Source: Roseisolibacter agri (GTDB lineage Bacteria > Gemmatimonadota > Gemmatimonadetes > Gemmatimonadales > Gemmatimonadaceae). Taken from it: a stretch of 64,000 nt of DNA. The notes under the pieces are model-generated. The model did no database searches. It had not been told where the DNA came from and saw nothing but the letters and a program-made list of their open reading frames with translations. Each line of letters begins with the position of its first letter. The first letter of the stretch is position 1. Made by a program: the position numbers and the translations under genes. The DNA lies in the NCBI RefSeq assembly GCF_030159095.1, contig NZ_BRXS01000007.1:248001-312000 (forward strand). Direction: 5' to 3'. Of this stretch, positions 45,074-53,181 are shown in pieces.

Positions 45074-46195
45074 CTACTCGCGGCCGGGCGGGACCGGGGT
45101 CGGACGCCGCGCCGCGACGATGCCGCCGATCGGCGTGGGAGTCTGCCACACCGGGACGCCGTCGCGCTCGACCGGGACCGCGCCCGTCGCGCCGCGCCCG
45201 GCCGCCGCGCGGGCCGGCGTCGCCCGTCCCGCCGTGCGCGTGCCCGCCCGCGAGAGCAGCGCCGCGCCCAGGCCGGCCGTCGCGGCGACCCAGGTGAGAC
45301 CGATCGCGGCCATGCGCACCATCAGCGCGACCACCGGCAGCCCCTGCAGCGCGGCCGCGGCCAGCCAGAGCGCGAAGTAGATCGCGAGGCCGACGGTCAG
45401 CGCGCGCAGGGCGTCGCCGCGGGCGGCCGTCGCGCGCCAGTCGCCCGGGCGGCCGGCCACCGCGCGCCCGGTCACGAACGCGACCGCGAGGAAGCCCAGT
45501 GTCAGCAGGCCGGCGACGGCGAGCACGAACGCGACGATCGCCAGCGGGATCGCCAGGATCCCGAGCAGCGTCACCGCCAGCAGGACGATGATCGTCACCA
45601 GGGCGGGGAGGATCAGCAGCTGGCCGACCAGCCCCGCGGCGAGCGCGCGGCCGACGCCCTGCTGCAGCGACTCCGCGACGCCGTCCAGGTAGGTGCTCCC
45701 CGAGACCAGCACGCCGATCCCGATCAGGAGCAGGATCGCGAGCCAGCCGAGCGTCATCGTCAGCCCGCGCCAGGGCGAGGGGCGGGCACCGGCCGGGCTC
45801 GCGTCGCCGACGCCGAGCCAGCGCGGCGGCTGCTGCGAGAACGACTCGGCGGACCCGAGGACGCGTCCGCCCGAGGCCACGCGCACGTCGCCGAGGACCG
45901 ACACGGCGTCCTCCGTGACGTGGCCGCCGGGGTGGACCACGACGTCCCCGTTGAACGCCACGACGTCGCCCTGCACGGTGCCGTAGACGTCGACGTTCCC
46001 CTTGAGGACGACGATCCCTTCGGTGGTGGTGCCGGCCGGCACGACCAGCCCGCCGAGACGCACCGCGCCCTCGCCGGCCGGCGCCGTCGCCGCGGAGGGC
46101 GAGGGCTGGGCCGCGAGGGCGGGAGGAGCGACGGAGGCCAGCAGGACGGCGGCGCCGAGGGCGAGCCAGGTGCGGAGTCGGCGCACCGCCGTCAC
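45074..46195 (-). CDS. Membrane protein with polymer-forming (bactofilin-like) domain
   Basis: 373 residues. A signal peptide (about 1-29, ending ALAAQ) leads to a short right-handed beta-helix-like region (about 45-120). There the spaced valines and glycines of GIVVLKGNVDVYGTVQGDVV and AFNGDVVVHPGGHVTEDAVS match polymer-forming or bactofilin repeats. Four to six membrane helices then occupy about residues 145-320. The start overlaps the anti-sigma stop (ATGA), so it belongs to the sigma-factor operon and is likely controlled by it. Its role is unknown. Confidence 0.75.
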   Translation of the reverse strand: MTAVRRLRTWLALGAAVLLASVAPPALAAQPSPSAATAPAGEGAVRLGGLVVPAGTTTEGIVVLKGNVDVYGTVQGDVVAFNGDVVVHPGGHVTEDAVSVLGDVRVASGGRVLGSAESFSQQPPRWLGVGDASPAGARPSPWRGLTMTLGWLAILLLIGIGVLVSGSTYLDGVAESLQQGVGRALAAGLVGQLLILPALVTIIVLLAVTLLGILAIPLAIVAFVLAVAGLLTLGFLAVAFVTGRAVAGRPGDWRATAARGDALRALTVGLAIYFALWLAAAALQGLPVVALMVRMAAIGLTWVAATAGLGAALLSRAGTRTAGRATPARAAAGRGATGAVPVERDGVPVWQTPTPIGGIVAARRPTPVPPGRE

Positions 46196-46767
46196 CCCTG
46201 CCGCCGGCGGCCCGAGGCGGTCACCGCGCGGAGGCCTGCGGTGGCGCCGACGACGGTGACGACGAAGGCCGCGACGGCCAGCGCGAGGACGCCGGCCCCA
46301 ATGGCCGGGGCGCCGTCGCCCATGAGCACCCGCGCGAAGGCGCCGAGCGCGCCCTGCGTGGTCTCGCTGCTGCGCTCCAGGGCGAGGCCGCTGACCATCG
46401 CCAGGAGGTCGACCCGCGCCACGACCCAGAGGGCGGCGAGCGAGAACAGCGTCGCGAAGGTGAGTCCGCCGGCCGCCGCGAGCACGCGGGCGGGGGTGGA
46501 CTGGGGGACGAGCTGCCGGACCGCGTCGCGCGCGGCGACGTGCCAGGGCTCGAATACCTGGACCTGCTGCATCACGCGGTCGGCGAACAGCGGAGCGGGC
46601 GAGAAGTGCGGGATCAGGTCGAGCTCCCCCGCGATCAGACGCGCCGTCTCCAGCTCCGCCTCACACTCGGCACAGCGCCGGACGTGCGCCTTGAGCGGCG
46701 CGACGCCGAATCCGGCCTCGCCGTCGATGAGCAGGTCGATCTCTTCCGGTAGTAGATGACGGTCCAC
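46192..46767 (-). CDS. Zinc-finger anti-sigma factor
   Basis: 191 residues, GTG start with GGAGGAG ahead of it. The N-terminal zinc anti-sigma domain has LKAHVRRCAECEAEL (HxxxCxxC, about residues 26-40). Two membrane helices follow (about 95-115 and 150-175), and the C-terminus is short and basic. It should hold the ECF sigma factor encoded upstream at the inner membrane until a signal releases it. Confidence 0.88.
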   Translation of the reverse strand: MDRHLLPEEIDLLIDGEAGFGVAPLKAHVRRCAECEAELETARLIAGELDLIPHFSPAPLFADRVMQQVQVFEPWHVAARDAVRQLVPQSTPARVLAAAGGLTFATLFSLAALWVVARVDLLAMVSGLALERSSETTQGALGAFARVLMGDGAPAIGAGVLALAVAAFVVTVVGATAGLRAVTASGRRRQG

Positions 46768-46874
46768 GTTGGCTCCTCCTGCCGGGCGTACGGCCGGGGG
46801 TTCGCGGGAGTTTCAGGGCAGCGGGCGGCGCGCGGCGGACCGCGGGGCGGGGCCCCGGCGGTCGGTGTCGCGCG

Positions 46875-47486
46875 TCACTGGCGGAGGTGCTCGAGGGTCC
46901 GCCGCAGCTCGTGGCGAGCGCGGTGGATGTAGGTCTTCACGGTGCCGAGGGGCAGGTCGAGCGTCGTCGCGATCTCCTCGTACGAGCGACCCTCGACGTG
47001 CCGGAGCATGATGCAGGCCCGGTACTCGGGGCGGAGCTTCGCGATCGCCCGCTCGATCGCGGAGCCCAGCTCGCGGGCCTCCATCTCGTCCAGCGCCGAC
47101 TCCTGCTGCGCGGCGAGGTCGAACGTCGTCGCCTCCACCTCGGCGGCGGTCGTGGCGTGCGGGGAGCCGTCCATGCTCACCGTGTCCAGCCGCTTCCGCC
47201 GCATCCAGTCGATGGCGACGTTGTTCGCGATCTTGAACAGCCAGCTCGAGAACTTGAACTCGGGGCTGTACTTGTCGATGTGGTTCAGGACCTTGATGAA
47301 GGCGTCCTGCGACAGGTCCTCGGCCGTCTCGCGGTCGCGCACCATGCGGAAGACCAGCGAGAAGACCGGCCGCTCGTAGCGCCGCACCAGCTCCCGGAAC
47401 GCCGTCTCACGACCCTCCTGCGCCAGCCGCACCACGTCGGCATCGGGCAGGTTGGCGAGATCGAGCTGGGAGGGCGGCGGGGGCAT
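46875..47486 (-). CDS. ECF-type RNA polymerase sigma factor
   Basis: 203 residues. Region 2 reads FSLVFRMVRDRETAEDLSQD with AFIKVLNHIDKY, and FKFSSWLFKIANNVAIDWMR supplies the -10 contacts. Region 4 reads LRPEYRACIMLRHVEGRSYE and LPLGTVKTYIHRARHELRR. A linker of about 30 residues lies between them. The anti-sigma gene starts 107 bases downstream in the same direction. ECF factors of this kind usually activate their own operon, but I could not identify the promoter in the 144-base gap upstream. Confidence 0.94.
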   Translation of the reverse strand: MPPPPSQLDLANLPDADVVRLAQEGRETAFRELVRRYERPVFSLVFRMVRDRETAEDLSQDAFIKVLNHIDKYSPEFKFSSWLFKIANNVAIDWMRRKRLDTVSMDGSPHATTAAEVEATTFDLAAQQESALDEMEARELGSAIERAIAKLRPEYRACIMLRHVEGRSYEEIATTLDLPLGTVKTYIHRARHELRRTLEHLRQ

Positions 47487-47630
47487 GCGGGCGCGCGGGG
47501 GGAAAACGGACGTCGGGCGCGTGCAAGGTAGTCGCCCGGCCTGGCACCCGGCCAGCGTGACGGGCGCGTCACCGCGTCGCGCGGCGTCGCGCGCTTGTAG
47601 CAGGGGGGCGATGCGGCGAGCTTACGCGCG

Positions 47631-48419
47631 ATGGCCCTCCACCCCGCCGACGCTCCCGACACGACCGACCGCACGGACGCCGCCCACGAGGGCGCGGTGG
47701 TGGACGCCGCGGCCGCGGGGGGGCGCGAGAAGCGGGCGTACGTGCGCCGCATCTTCTCGGAGATCGCGCCGCGCTACGACCTGCTGAACCACGTCCTGAG
47801 CCTGAACGTCGACCGCGCGTGGCGCCGCCGCGCGCTGGAGGCGCTGGGCTGGCGGGCGCGCCCGGCGGGCGTGTTCCTGGACGTCTGCGCGGGAACGCTG
47901 GACGTCGGCGCGCAGTTGGTGCGGCAGCGCGACTTCCGCGGGCTGGTGGTGGGCGCCGACTTCGCGGAGCCGATGCTGCGCGCCGGGGTGGGGAAGGCGC
48001 CGCGGGCCGCGCTGGTCCCGGTGGCCGCCGACGCGCTGGAGCTGCCGATCGCGGCGGGCACCGTCGACGGTGCGATCGTGGCGTTCGGGATCCGGAACGT
48101 GCAGGACCTGGACGGCGCGCTGCGCGAGGTGCACCGCGTGCTGGCGCCGGGCGCGCGCTTCGTCATCCTGGAGTTCACGACGCCGCCGAACGCGCTCGTG
48201 CGCGCCGGCTACCACGCCTACTTCCACCACGTGCTGCCGCTGGTGGGCCGCGCGGTCAGCGGGCACCGTACGGCCTACGCGTACCTCCCGAAGTCCGTCG
48301 CGCACTTCCCGGCGCCCGACGCGCTCGCGGCCCGCATGCGGGCGACGGGGTTCGCGGAGGTGGCGTGGACGCGGCTGACGCTGGGGATTGCCGCCATCCA
48401 CGTGGGCACGAAGAGCTGA
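47631..48419 (+). CDS. menG: Menaquinone/ubiquinone C-methyltransferase
   Basis: 262 residues. After a 30-residue low-complexity start, the family is shown by RRIFSEIAPRYDLLNHVLSL, the SAM motif FLDVCAGTLDVGAQL, AFGIRNVQDLDGALREVHRV and GHRTAYAYLPKSVAHFPAP. The first SAM motif reads CAGTLD where CxGTGD is usual. It methylates demethylmenaquinone. It heads a run of UbiD, UbiA and UbiX homologues, which in menaquinone-type organisms serve the futalosine pathway. Confidence 0.92.
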   Translation: MALHPADAPDTTDRTDAAHEGAVVDAAAAGGREKRAYVRRIFSEIAPRYDLLNHVLSLNVDRAWRRRALEALGWRARPAGVFLDVCAGTLDVGAQLVRQRDFRGLVVGADFAEPMLRAGVGKAPRAALVPVAADALELPIAAGTVDGAIVAFGIRNVQDLDGALREVHRVLAPGARFVILEFTTPPNALVRAGYHAYFHHVLPLVGRAVSGHRTAYAYLPKSVAHFPAPDALAARMRATGFAEVAWTRLTLGIAAIHVGTKS

Positions 48420-48446
48420 CCGGCCGCGACCCTCGACAGGACTCTC

Positions 48447-49919
48447 TTGACGCTCGACACGCTCTCCGACTTCATCGCCGCCATCGACCGCATCGGCGAG
48501 CTCCATCGCATCACGCACCCCGTGCGCGCGCGGCTGGAGCTGTGCGAGATCGCGGACCGCGTGTCCAAGATGCCCGGCGGCGGGAAGGCGCTGCTGTTCG
48601 AGCACGTGCTGCTCGCCGACGGGTCGCGGTCACCGTATCCGGTCGCGATCAACCTGTTCGGGTCGATGCGGCGCATGGCCCTGTCGCTCGGCGTCCAGGA
48701 GCTCGACGAGCATGGACGGCGCATCACCGAGATGATGGACCTCAAGGTCCCCGACGGGCTGCTCGGCAAGCTGTCGATGCTGCCGCGCCTCCTCGAGGTC
48801 GCGAAGTTCCCGCCGCGCACCAAGAGTGGATCGCCGCCGTGCCAGGAGGTCGTGTGGCGCGGCGACGAGATCGATCTGGACCGGCTGCCGATCATCACGT
48901 GCTGGCCCGAGGACGGCGGGCCGTACGTGACGCTGACGATGTGCATCTCCAAGGACCCGGCGCGCGGCATCCGCAACGTCGGCATGTACCGCGTGCAGCA
49001 GCTCGGCACGCGCGAGGTCGCGATGCACTGGCAGCGCCACAAGACCGGCGCGGAGCACTTCCGGCAGATGGCCGAGCGGGGCGAGACGATGCCCGTGTGC
49101 ATCGTGGTGGGCGCGGATCCGGCCTCGGTCTACTCGGCCAGCGCGCCGCTGCCGCCCGGCATCGACGAGTTCATCTTCGCGGGCTTCCTGCGCCGCGAGC
49201 CGGTGAAGCTGGTGAAGGCCGTGACCTGCGACCTCGAGGTCCCGTGGGACGCGGAGCTGGTGCTGGAGGGCTACATCGACCCGCGCGAGGCGCTGGTGGT
49301 CGAGGGACCCTTCGGCGACCACACGGGCTTCTACTCGGAGGCGGATCTCTACCCCAAGGTCCACCTGACGGCGGTCACGATGCGGAAGGCGATGACCTAC
49401 GCGACGACGATCGTCGGGCGTCCGCCGATGGAGGACTTCTACCTCGGCCACGCGACGGAGCGCATCTTCCTGCCGCTGCTCAAGCTGACGGTGCCGGAGA
49501 TCGTCGACTACCACATGCCGGCCGAGGGCGGGTTCCACAACCTCGTCTTCGTGTCGATCGACAAGAAGTACCCGGGGCAGGCGTACAAGGTGATGAACGC
49601 GCTCTGGGGCGCGGGGCTGATGTCGCTGGCGAAGGTGCTCGTCGTCCTCGACAAGGAGGTGGACGTGCGCAACGTGCAGGAAGCGTGGTGGGCGGCGCTC
49701 AACAACATCGACCCGGAGCGCGACACGCGCTTCACGATGGGCCCCGTGGACGTGCTGGACCACGCCAGCCGCGCCTTCACCTACGGCAGCAAGATGGGGA
49801 TCGACGCGACGCGCAAGCTGCCCGAGGAGGGCTTCACGCGGAACTGGCCGAAGGTGATCGAGATGGACGCCGCCACGAAGGCGGCGGTGGACGCCATGTG
49901 GCCGAAGCTCGGACTCTGA
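48447..49919 (+). CDS. ubiD: UbiD-family decarboxylase (MqnL-like)
   Basis: 490 residues, TTG start. UbiD landmarks are FEHVLLADGSRSPYPVAINL near residue 52, MYRVQQLGTREVAMHWQRHK, GADPASVYSASAPLPPGIDE, VEGPFGDHTGFYSE and DATRKLPEEGF. It uses prenylated FMN, supplied by the UbiX enzyme two genes on, to decarboxylate an aromatic acid. In the futalosine route the substrate would be prenylated 6-hydroxy-2-naphthoate (role MqnL). The neighbours support that over ubiquinone synthesis, but no mqnA-D gene lies in the window. Confidence 0.9.
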   Translation: MTLDTLSDFIAAIDRIGELHRITHPVRARLELCEIADRVSKMPGGGKALLFEHVLLADGSRSPYPVAINLFGSMRRMALSLGVQELDEHGRRITEMMDLKVPDGLLGKLSMLPRLLEVAKFPPRTKSGSPPCQEVVWRGDEIDLDRLPIITCWPEDGGPYVTLTMCISKDPARGIRNVGMYRVQQLGTREVAMHWQRHKTGAEHFRQMAERGETMPVCIVVGADPASVYSASAPLPPGIDEFIFAGFLRREPVKLVKAVTCDLEVPWDAELVLEGYIDPREALVVEGPFGDHTGFYSEADLYPKVHLTAVTMRKAMTYATTIVGRPPMEDFYLGHATERIFLPLLKLTVPEIVDYHMPAEGGFHNLVFVSIDKKYPGQAYKVMNALWGAGLMSLAKVLVVLDKEVDVRNVQEAWWAALNNIDPERDTRFTMGPVDVLDHASRAFTYGSKMGIDATRKLPEEGFTRNWPKVIEMDAATKAAVDAMWPKLGL

Positions 49920-50827
49920 TGCCCAACGCCCTCGCTCCCGAGCCGCAGACTTTCGCCGGCCCGTCGCGGCTCGCGCGGTGGGCGAGCTTCGTGAAGCTGC
50001 CGCACACCGTGTTCGCGCTGCCGTTCGCGCTGGTGGGCGTGCTGCTGGCGAGCTTCGCGCATGCGGTCGACGCGCGCATCGTCGGGTGGGTGATCGTGGC
50101 CTTCACGGCGGCGCGCTTCGCGGCGATGGCGTTCAACCGCATCGTCGACCGCGACGTCGACGCCGCCAACCCGCGCACCGCGATGCGCGAGCTGCCCAGC
50201 GGTGCGCTCGGCGTGCGCGAGGCCAAGCTGTCGGTGGCGCTCGCGTCGGCGGTGTTCGTGGCCGCGTCGGCGCTGCTCAACCCGCTCTGCCTCGCGCTCT
50301 CGCCGGTCGCGCTGGGATGGGTGTTCCTCTACAGCTACACCAAGCGCTTCACGCGCTGGTCGCACCTCGTGCTCGGCCTCGGGCTGGGCATCGCGCCGGT
50401 GGGCGGCTACCTGGCGGTGACGGGGCGGTGGAGCGAGCCGTGGTGGCTGATCTGCGCGCTGTCGCTCGCGGTCACGGCGTGGGTCGGCGGATTCGACGTC
50501 TTCTACTCGCTGCAGGACGAGTCGTTCGACCGCGCGCACGGGCTGCACTCGCTGCCGGTGGCGATGGGCGAGGCGGGCGCGATCCGCACGGCGCGCGTGC
50601 TGCACGTCTTTGCTGTCGCGATGCTCGCCGCGGTCGCCGCGGGCGCGCCGGGCGGCAACGCGTGGATCGCGTTCGGCGTCGTGGTCGTCGCCGGGCTGCT
50701 GCTGTGGGAGCACCGGCTCGTGCGGCCGGGCGACCTGTCGAGGCTCGACGCCGCGTTCTTCACGATGAACGGCATCATCAGCCTCGCGTTCCTGGGCTGC
50801 GTGCTCGCGGCGCGGCTGCTGGCCTGA
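49919..50827 (+). CDS. ubiA: UbiA-family prenyltransferase (MqnP-like)
   Basis: 302 residues with eight to nine membrane helices, starting on the last base of the ubiD stop (TGATG). The first aspartate motif is FNRIVDRDVDAANPRTAMRE (about 60-80), where the family has NDxxDxxxD. The second is VGGFDVFYSLQDESFDRAHG (about 190). It attaches the polyprenyl tail to an aromatic acid in the inner membrane, here probably 6-hydroxy-2-naphthoate. Confidence 0.9.
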   Translation: MPNALAPEPQTFAGPSRLARWASFVKLPHTVFALPFALVGVLLASFAHAVDARIVGWVIVAFTAARFAAMAFNRIVDRDVDAANPRTAMRELPSGALGVREAKLSVALASAVFVAASALLNPLCLALSPVALGWVFLYSYTKRFTRWSHLVLGLGLGIAPVGGYLAVTGRWSEPWWLICALSLAVTAWVGGFDVFYSLQDESFDRAHGLHSLPVAMGEAGAIRTARVLHVFAVAMLAAVAAGAPGGNAWIAFGVVVVAGLLLWEHRLVRPGDLSRLDAAFFTMNGIISLAFLGCVLAARLLA

Positions 50828-50834
50828 CCGGACG

Positions 50835-51458
50835 ATGACCCACGCGCCCACCGTCCCGCGCCCGATCGTCCTCGCCGTCACCGGCGCGTCGGGCGCGCCG
50901 TACGCGGTGCGGCTGCTGCGCGCGCTGGTGGGCGCCGAGCGGCCCGTGTGGCTCATCGTCTCGACGCACGGCTTCCGCCTGCTGGAGACCGAGGTCGGGA
51001 TCGCGTCGCTCGACGCGCTGCGCGACGAGATCGGCGCCGAGGGGTGGGACCGCTGGGTCACCGTGTTCGACGACCGCGATCGTGGCGCGCGTCCTGCCTC
51101 GGGCTCCGCGCGCACGGCGGGGATGGTGATCTGCCCGTGCTCCATGGGCACGCTCGCCGCCGTCAGCCAGGGGACGTCGCGCTCGCTGGTGGAGCGCGCG
51201 GCGGACGTCGTGCTGAAGGAGCGGCGGCCGCTCGTGCTGGTGACGCGCGAGACGCCGCTGTCGCTGGTGCACCTGGAGAACATGACGCGCGTGACGCGCG
51301 CGGGCGCGGTGGTGCTGCCGGCGGCGCCGGGCTTCTACCATCGCCCGACGCGCATCGAGGAGCTGGTGGACTTCGTGGTCGCCCGCGTGCTCGACCTGCT
51401 GGACGTGGACCACGCGGTGGGGCGCCGCTGGGGCGAGGGAGAGACCGGGGAGGAATGA
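50835..51458 (+). CDS. ubiX: UbiX-family flavin prenyltransferase (MqnM-like)
   Basis: 207 residues. It begins with the FMN-binding AVTGASGAPYAVRLLRAL, has ICPCSMGTLAAVSQGTSRSL with the key Cys-Ser and Ser, then LKERRPLVLVTRETPLSLVH and AAPGFYHRPTRIEELVDFV. It prenylates FMN to make the cofactor for the UbiD-family enzyme encoded upstream. The stop overlaps the next start (ATGA). Confidence 0.94.
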   Translation: MTHAPTVPRPIVLAVTGASGAPYAVRLLRALVGAERPVWLIVSTHGFRLLETEVGIASLDALRDEIGAEGWDRWVTVFDDRDRGARPASGSARTAGMVICPCSMGTLAAVSQGTSRSLVERAADVVLKERRPLVLVTRETPLSLVHLENMTRVTRAGAVVLPAAPGFYHRPTRIEELVDFVVARVLDLLDVDHAVGRRWGEGETGEE

Positions 51459-51940
51459 GCGTGGCGGAACGGACGCACCTGATCGGCCTGATCTCGGACA
51501 CGCACGGCCTCGTGCGGCCGTCGGTGTTCGACGCGCTGGCGGGCGTGCAGCTCATCCTCCACGCCGGGGACGTCGGCGGGCGCGATGTGCTCGTGGAGCT
51601 GGAGGCGATCGCGCCGGTGCTCGCGGTCTTCGGCAACACGGACGAGCCGGACCACCCGGGCCTCGAGACGGAGCGCGTGCACACGGTGGGCGGCGTCTCG
51701 ATCCACGTCAGCCACGGCCACGAGCTTGGACGCCCGACGCCGGCCGCGCTGCTCGCCGCCTATCCGCAGGACGTCCTCGTGTACGGCCACACGCACCGAC
51801 AGCTGATCACGCGCGCCGAGGGACGGCTCGTGGTGAACCCCGGCGCTGCTGGACCGCGCCGCTTCGATCTCGTGCCGAGCGTGGCGCGCCTCACCATTCG
51901 CGACGGCGCCCCCGACGTCGAGCTGGTGCCGCTGACGTGA
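51455..51940 (+). CDS. YfcE/MJ0936-type phosphodiesterase
   Basis: 161 residues, overlapping the ubiX stop. Motifs are LISDTHGLVR (residues 12-21), LHAGDVGG, VFGNTDEP, VSHGHELG, YGHTHRQ and NPGAAGPRR. This is the small YfcE-like metallophosphoesterase family, which hydrolyses phosphodiester bonds with manganese. The cellular substrate is not known. Confidence 0.9.
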   Translation: MSVAERTHLIGLISDTHGLVRPSVFDALAGVQLILHAGDVGGRDVLVELEAIAPVLAVFGNTDEPDHPGLETERVHTVGGVSIHVSHGHELGRPTPAALLAAYPQDVLVYGHTHRQLITRAEGRLVVNPGAAGPRRFDLVPSVARLTIRDGAPDVELVPLT

Positions 51941-52710
51941 GCCCGCGTGCGGCGAAGACCGCGAAGACCGCGAAGACCGCGACCGACGAGGCGCGGTTCG
52001 CGCCCGCCGCGCTGACGTACCTCCGGCAGCTGTCGCGGAACAACAACCGCGCGTGGTTCGAGGAGCATCGCGACCGCTACGAGCGCGACGTGCGCGCGCC
52101 GATGGTCGCGCTGGTCGAGGAGGTCGATGCGCTGCTCGGCGACGTCGCGCCGGAGATCGTCGGCGACCGGAGGCGCTCGATGTTCCGCATCCACCGCGAC
52201 GTGCGCTTCTCGAAGGACAAGTCGCCGTACAAGACCAACGCGGCCGTCTGGTTCTTCCACCGCGACGTGCAGCGTGCGCGCGGCGGCGACACGGCCGGCG
52301 GCAACGTGCACGGCGGCGCGGGCTTCTACTTCCAGCTCGCGCCGGGCGACTGCTTCAGCGGCGGCGGGCTGTGGATGCCGCCGCGCCCCGCGCTGGCGCA
52401 GGTGCGCGACCGGCTGGCGGCGCGTTCCGACGAGTGGAACGCGATCGTGCGCGCGCCGGCGTTCAGGCGCCGCTTCGGCGCGCTCGACGCGGAGGCCGTG
52501 CTGACGCGCGTGCCGCGCGGCTTCGCGCCCGAGCATCCCGCGGCCGAGTGGCTGCGTTATCAGTCGTTCACGGCGGGCCGCCCGCTGACGGCCGACGAGG
52601 TCACCGCGCCGCGGCTGGCCGAGCGGCTGGTGAAGGACTTCGCGGCGCTGCTGCCGATGGTGCGCTGGCTGAACGAGGCGCTGGGGCTCGCGCCGGCCGA
52701 GCGCCGCTGA
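51937..52710 (+). CDS. DUF2461 (TIGR02453) family protein
   Basis: 257 residues, GTG start overlapping the previous stop (GTGA). After a repeated Lys-Thr-Ala start, the domain reads ALTYLRQLSRNNNRAWFEEH, RRSMFRIHRDVRFSKDKSPY then KTNAAVWF, GAGFYFQLAPGDCFSGGGLW and PRGFAPEHPAAEWLRYQSF, all family hallmarks. Function of the family is unknown. The last gene of the menaquinone operon by arrangement, it may be only a passenger. Confidence 0.88.
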   Translation: MSPRAAKTAKTAKTATDEARFAPAALTYLRQLSRNNNRAWFEEHRDRYERDVRAPMVALVEEVDALLGDVAPEIVGDRRRSMFRIHRDVRFSKDKSPYKTNAAVWFFHRDVQRARGGDTAGGNVHGGAGFYFQLAPGDCFSGGGLWMPPRPALAQVRDRLAARSDEWNAIVRAPAFRRRFGALDAEAVLTRVPRGFAPEHPAAEWLRYQSFTAGRPLTADEVTAPRLAERLVKDFAALLPMVRWLNEALGLAPAERR

Positions 52711-52719
52711 CCTGAAGTC

Positions 52720-52755
52720 GACGAGCGACGAGCACACCCGCGCCCGTCGCTCGTC
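52720..52755. terminator. Hairpin between converging genes
   Basis: GACGAGCGACG pairs perfectly with CGTCGCTCGTC around a 14-base loop, between the DUF2461 gene and the small minus-strand gene. It can serve both directions. Confidence 0.7.
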
Positions 52756-52762
52756 GCCGCGC

Positions 52763-52981
52763 TCACACTTCCTTGAAGTGCGACGCTGGGTAGAGGAAGT
52801 CGTCGTCCGAGTCGTCGATGATGCGGTAGAGGGCGCCGTTCGCTTCGGCGCCGAGCATCTCGTAGATGCGGCCGAGAGTCAGATCGTGGCATCCGCCCGG
52901 CTCGTCGTCGCCGGGCAGCTTGAGCCAGGGCTTCACGCTGATGCACTGCACCAGCGTGGTGGGTTGCCAGGACGTGGCCAT
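52763..52981 (-). CDS. Small hypothetical protein with SH3-like pattern
   Basis: 72 residues. The second half, CHDLTLGRIYEMLGAEANGA followed by LYRIIDDSDDDFLYPASHF, resembles small barrel proteins of the form LTVGKxYEVL... YRVIDDxGEDYLYP known from many bacteria and phages. There is no signal peptide. The composition is much less Arg/Ala-rich than shadow frames here, which argues that it is real. Function is unknown. Confidence 0.65.
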   Translation of the reverse strand: MATSWQPTTLVQCISVKPWLKLPGDDEPGGCHDLTLGRIYEMLGAEANGALYRIIDDSDDDFLYPASHFKEV

Positions 52982-53181
52982 GTGTCGCGCGCTCCGCTCC
53001 GTTGAGGTTCATGCGTCTCGGGCGGCGCCCTGCCGGCGCGAGGGGCGGGCACAGGTCGCCAGCGGCGTCGCCGGCCACCAGGGGTGCAAGACGTCGGCCA
53101 TCCACCGGCCGCGCGCGCGTCAATCGTGAGGACGGTCACAAGGCCGTCCGGGCAACGGCCGCGGGCGGGCGACGGTCGCGC

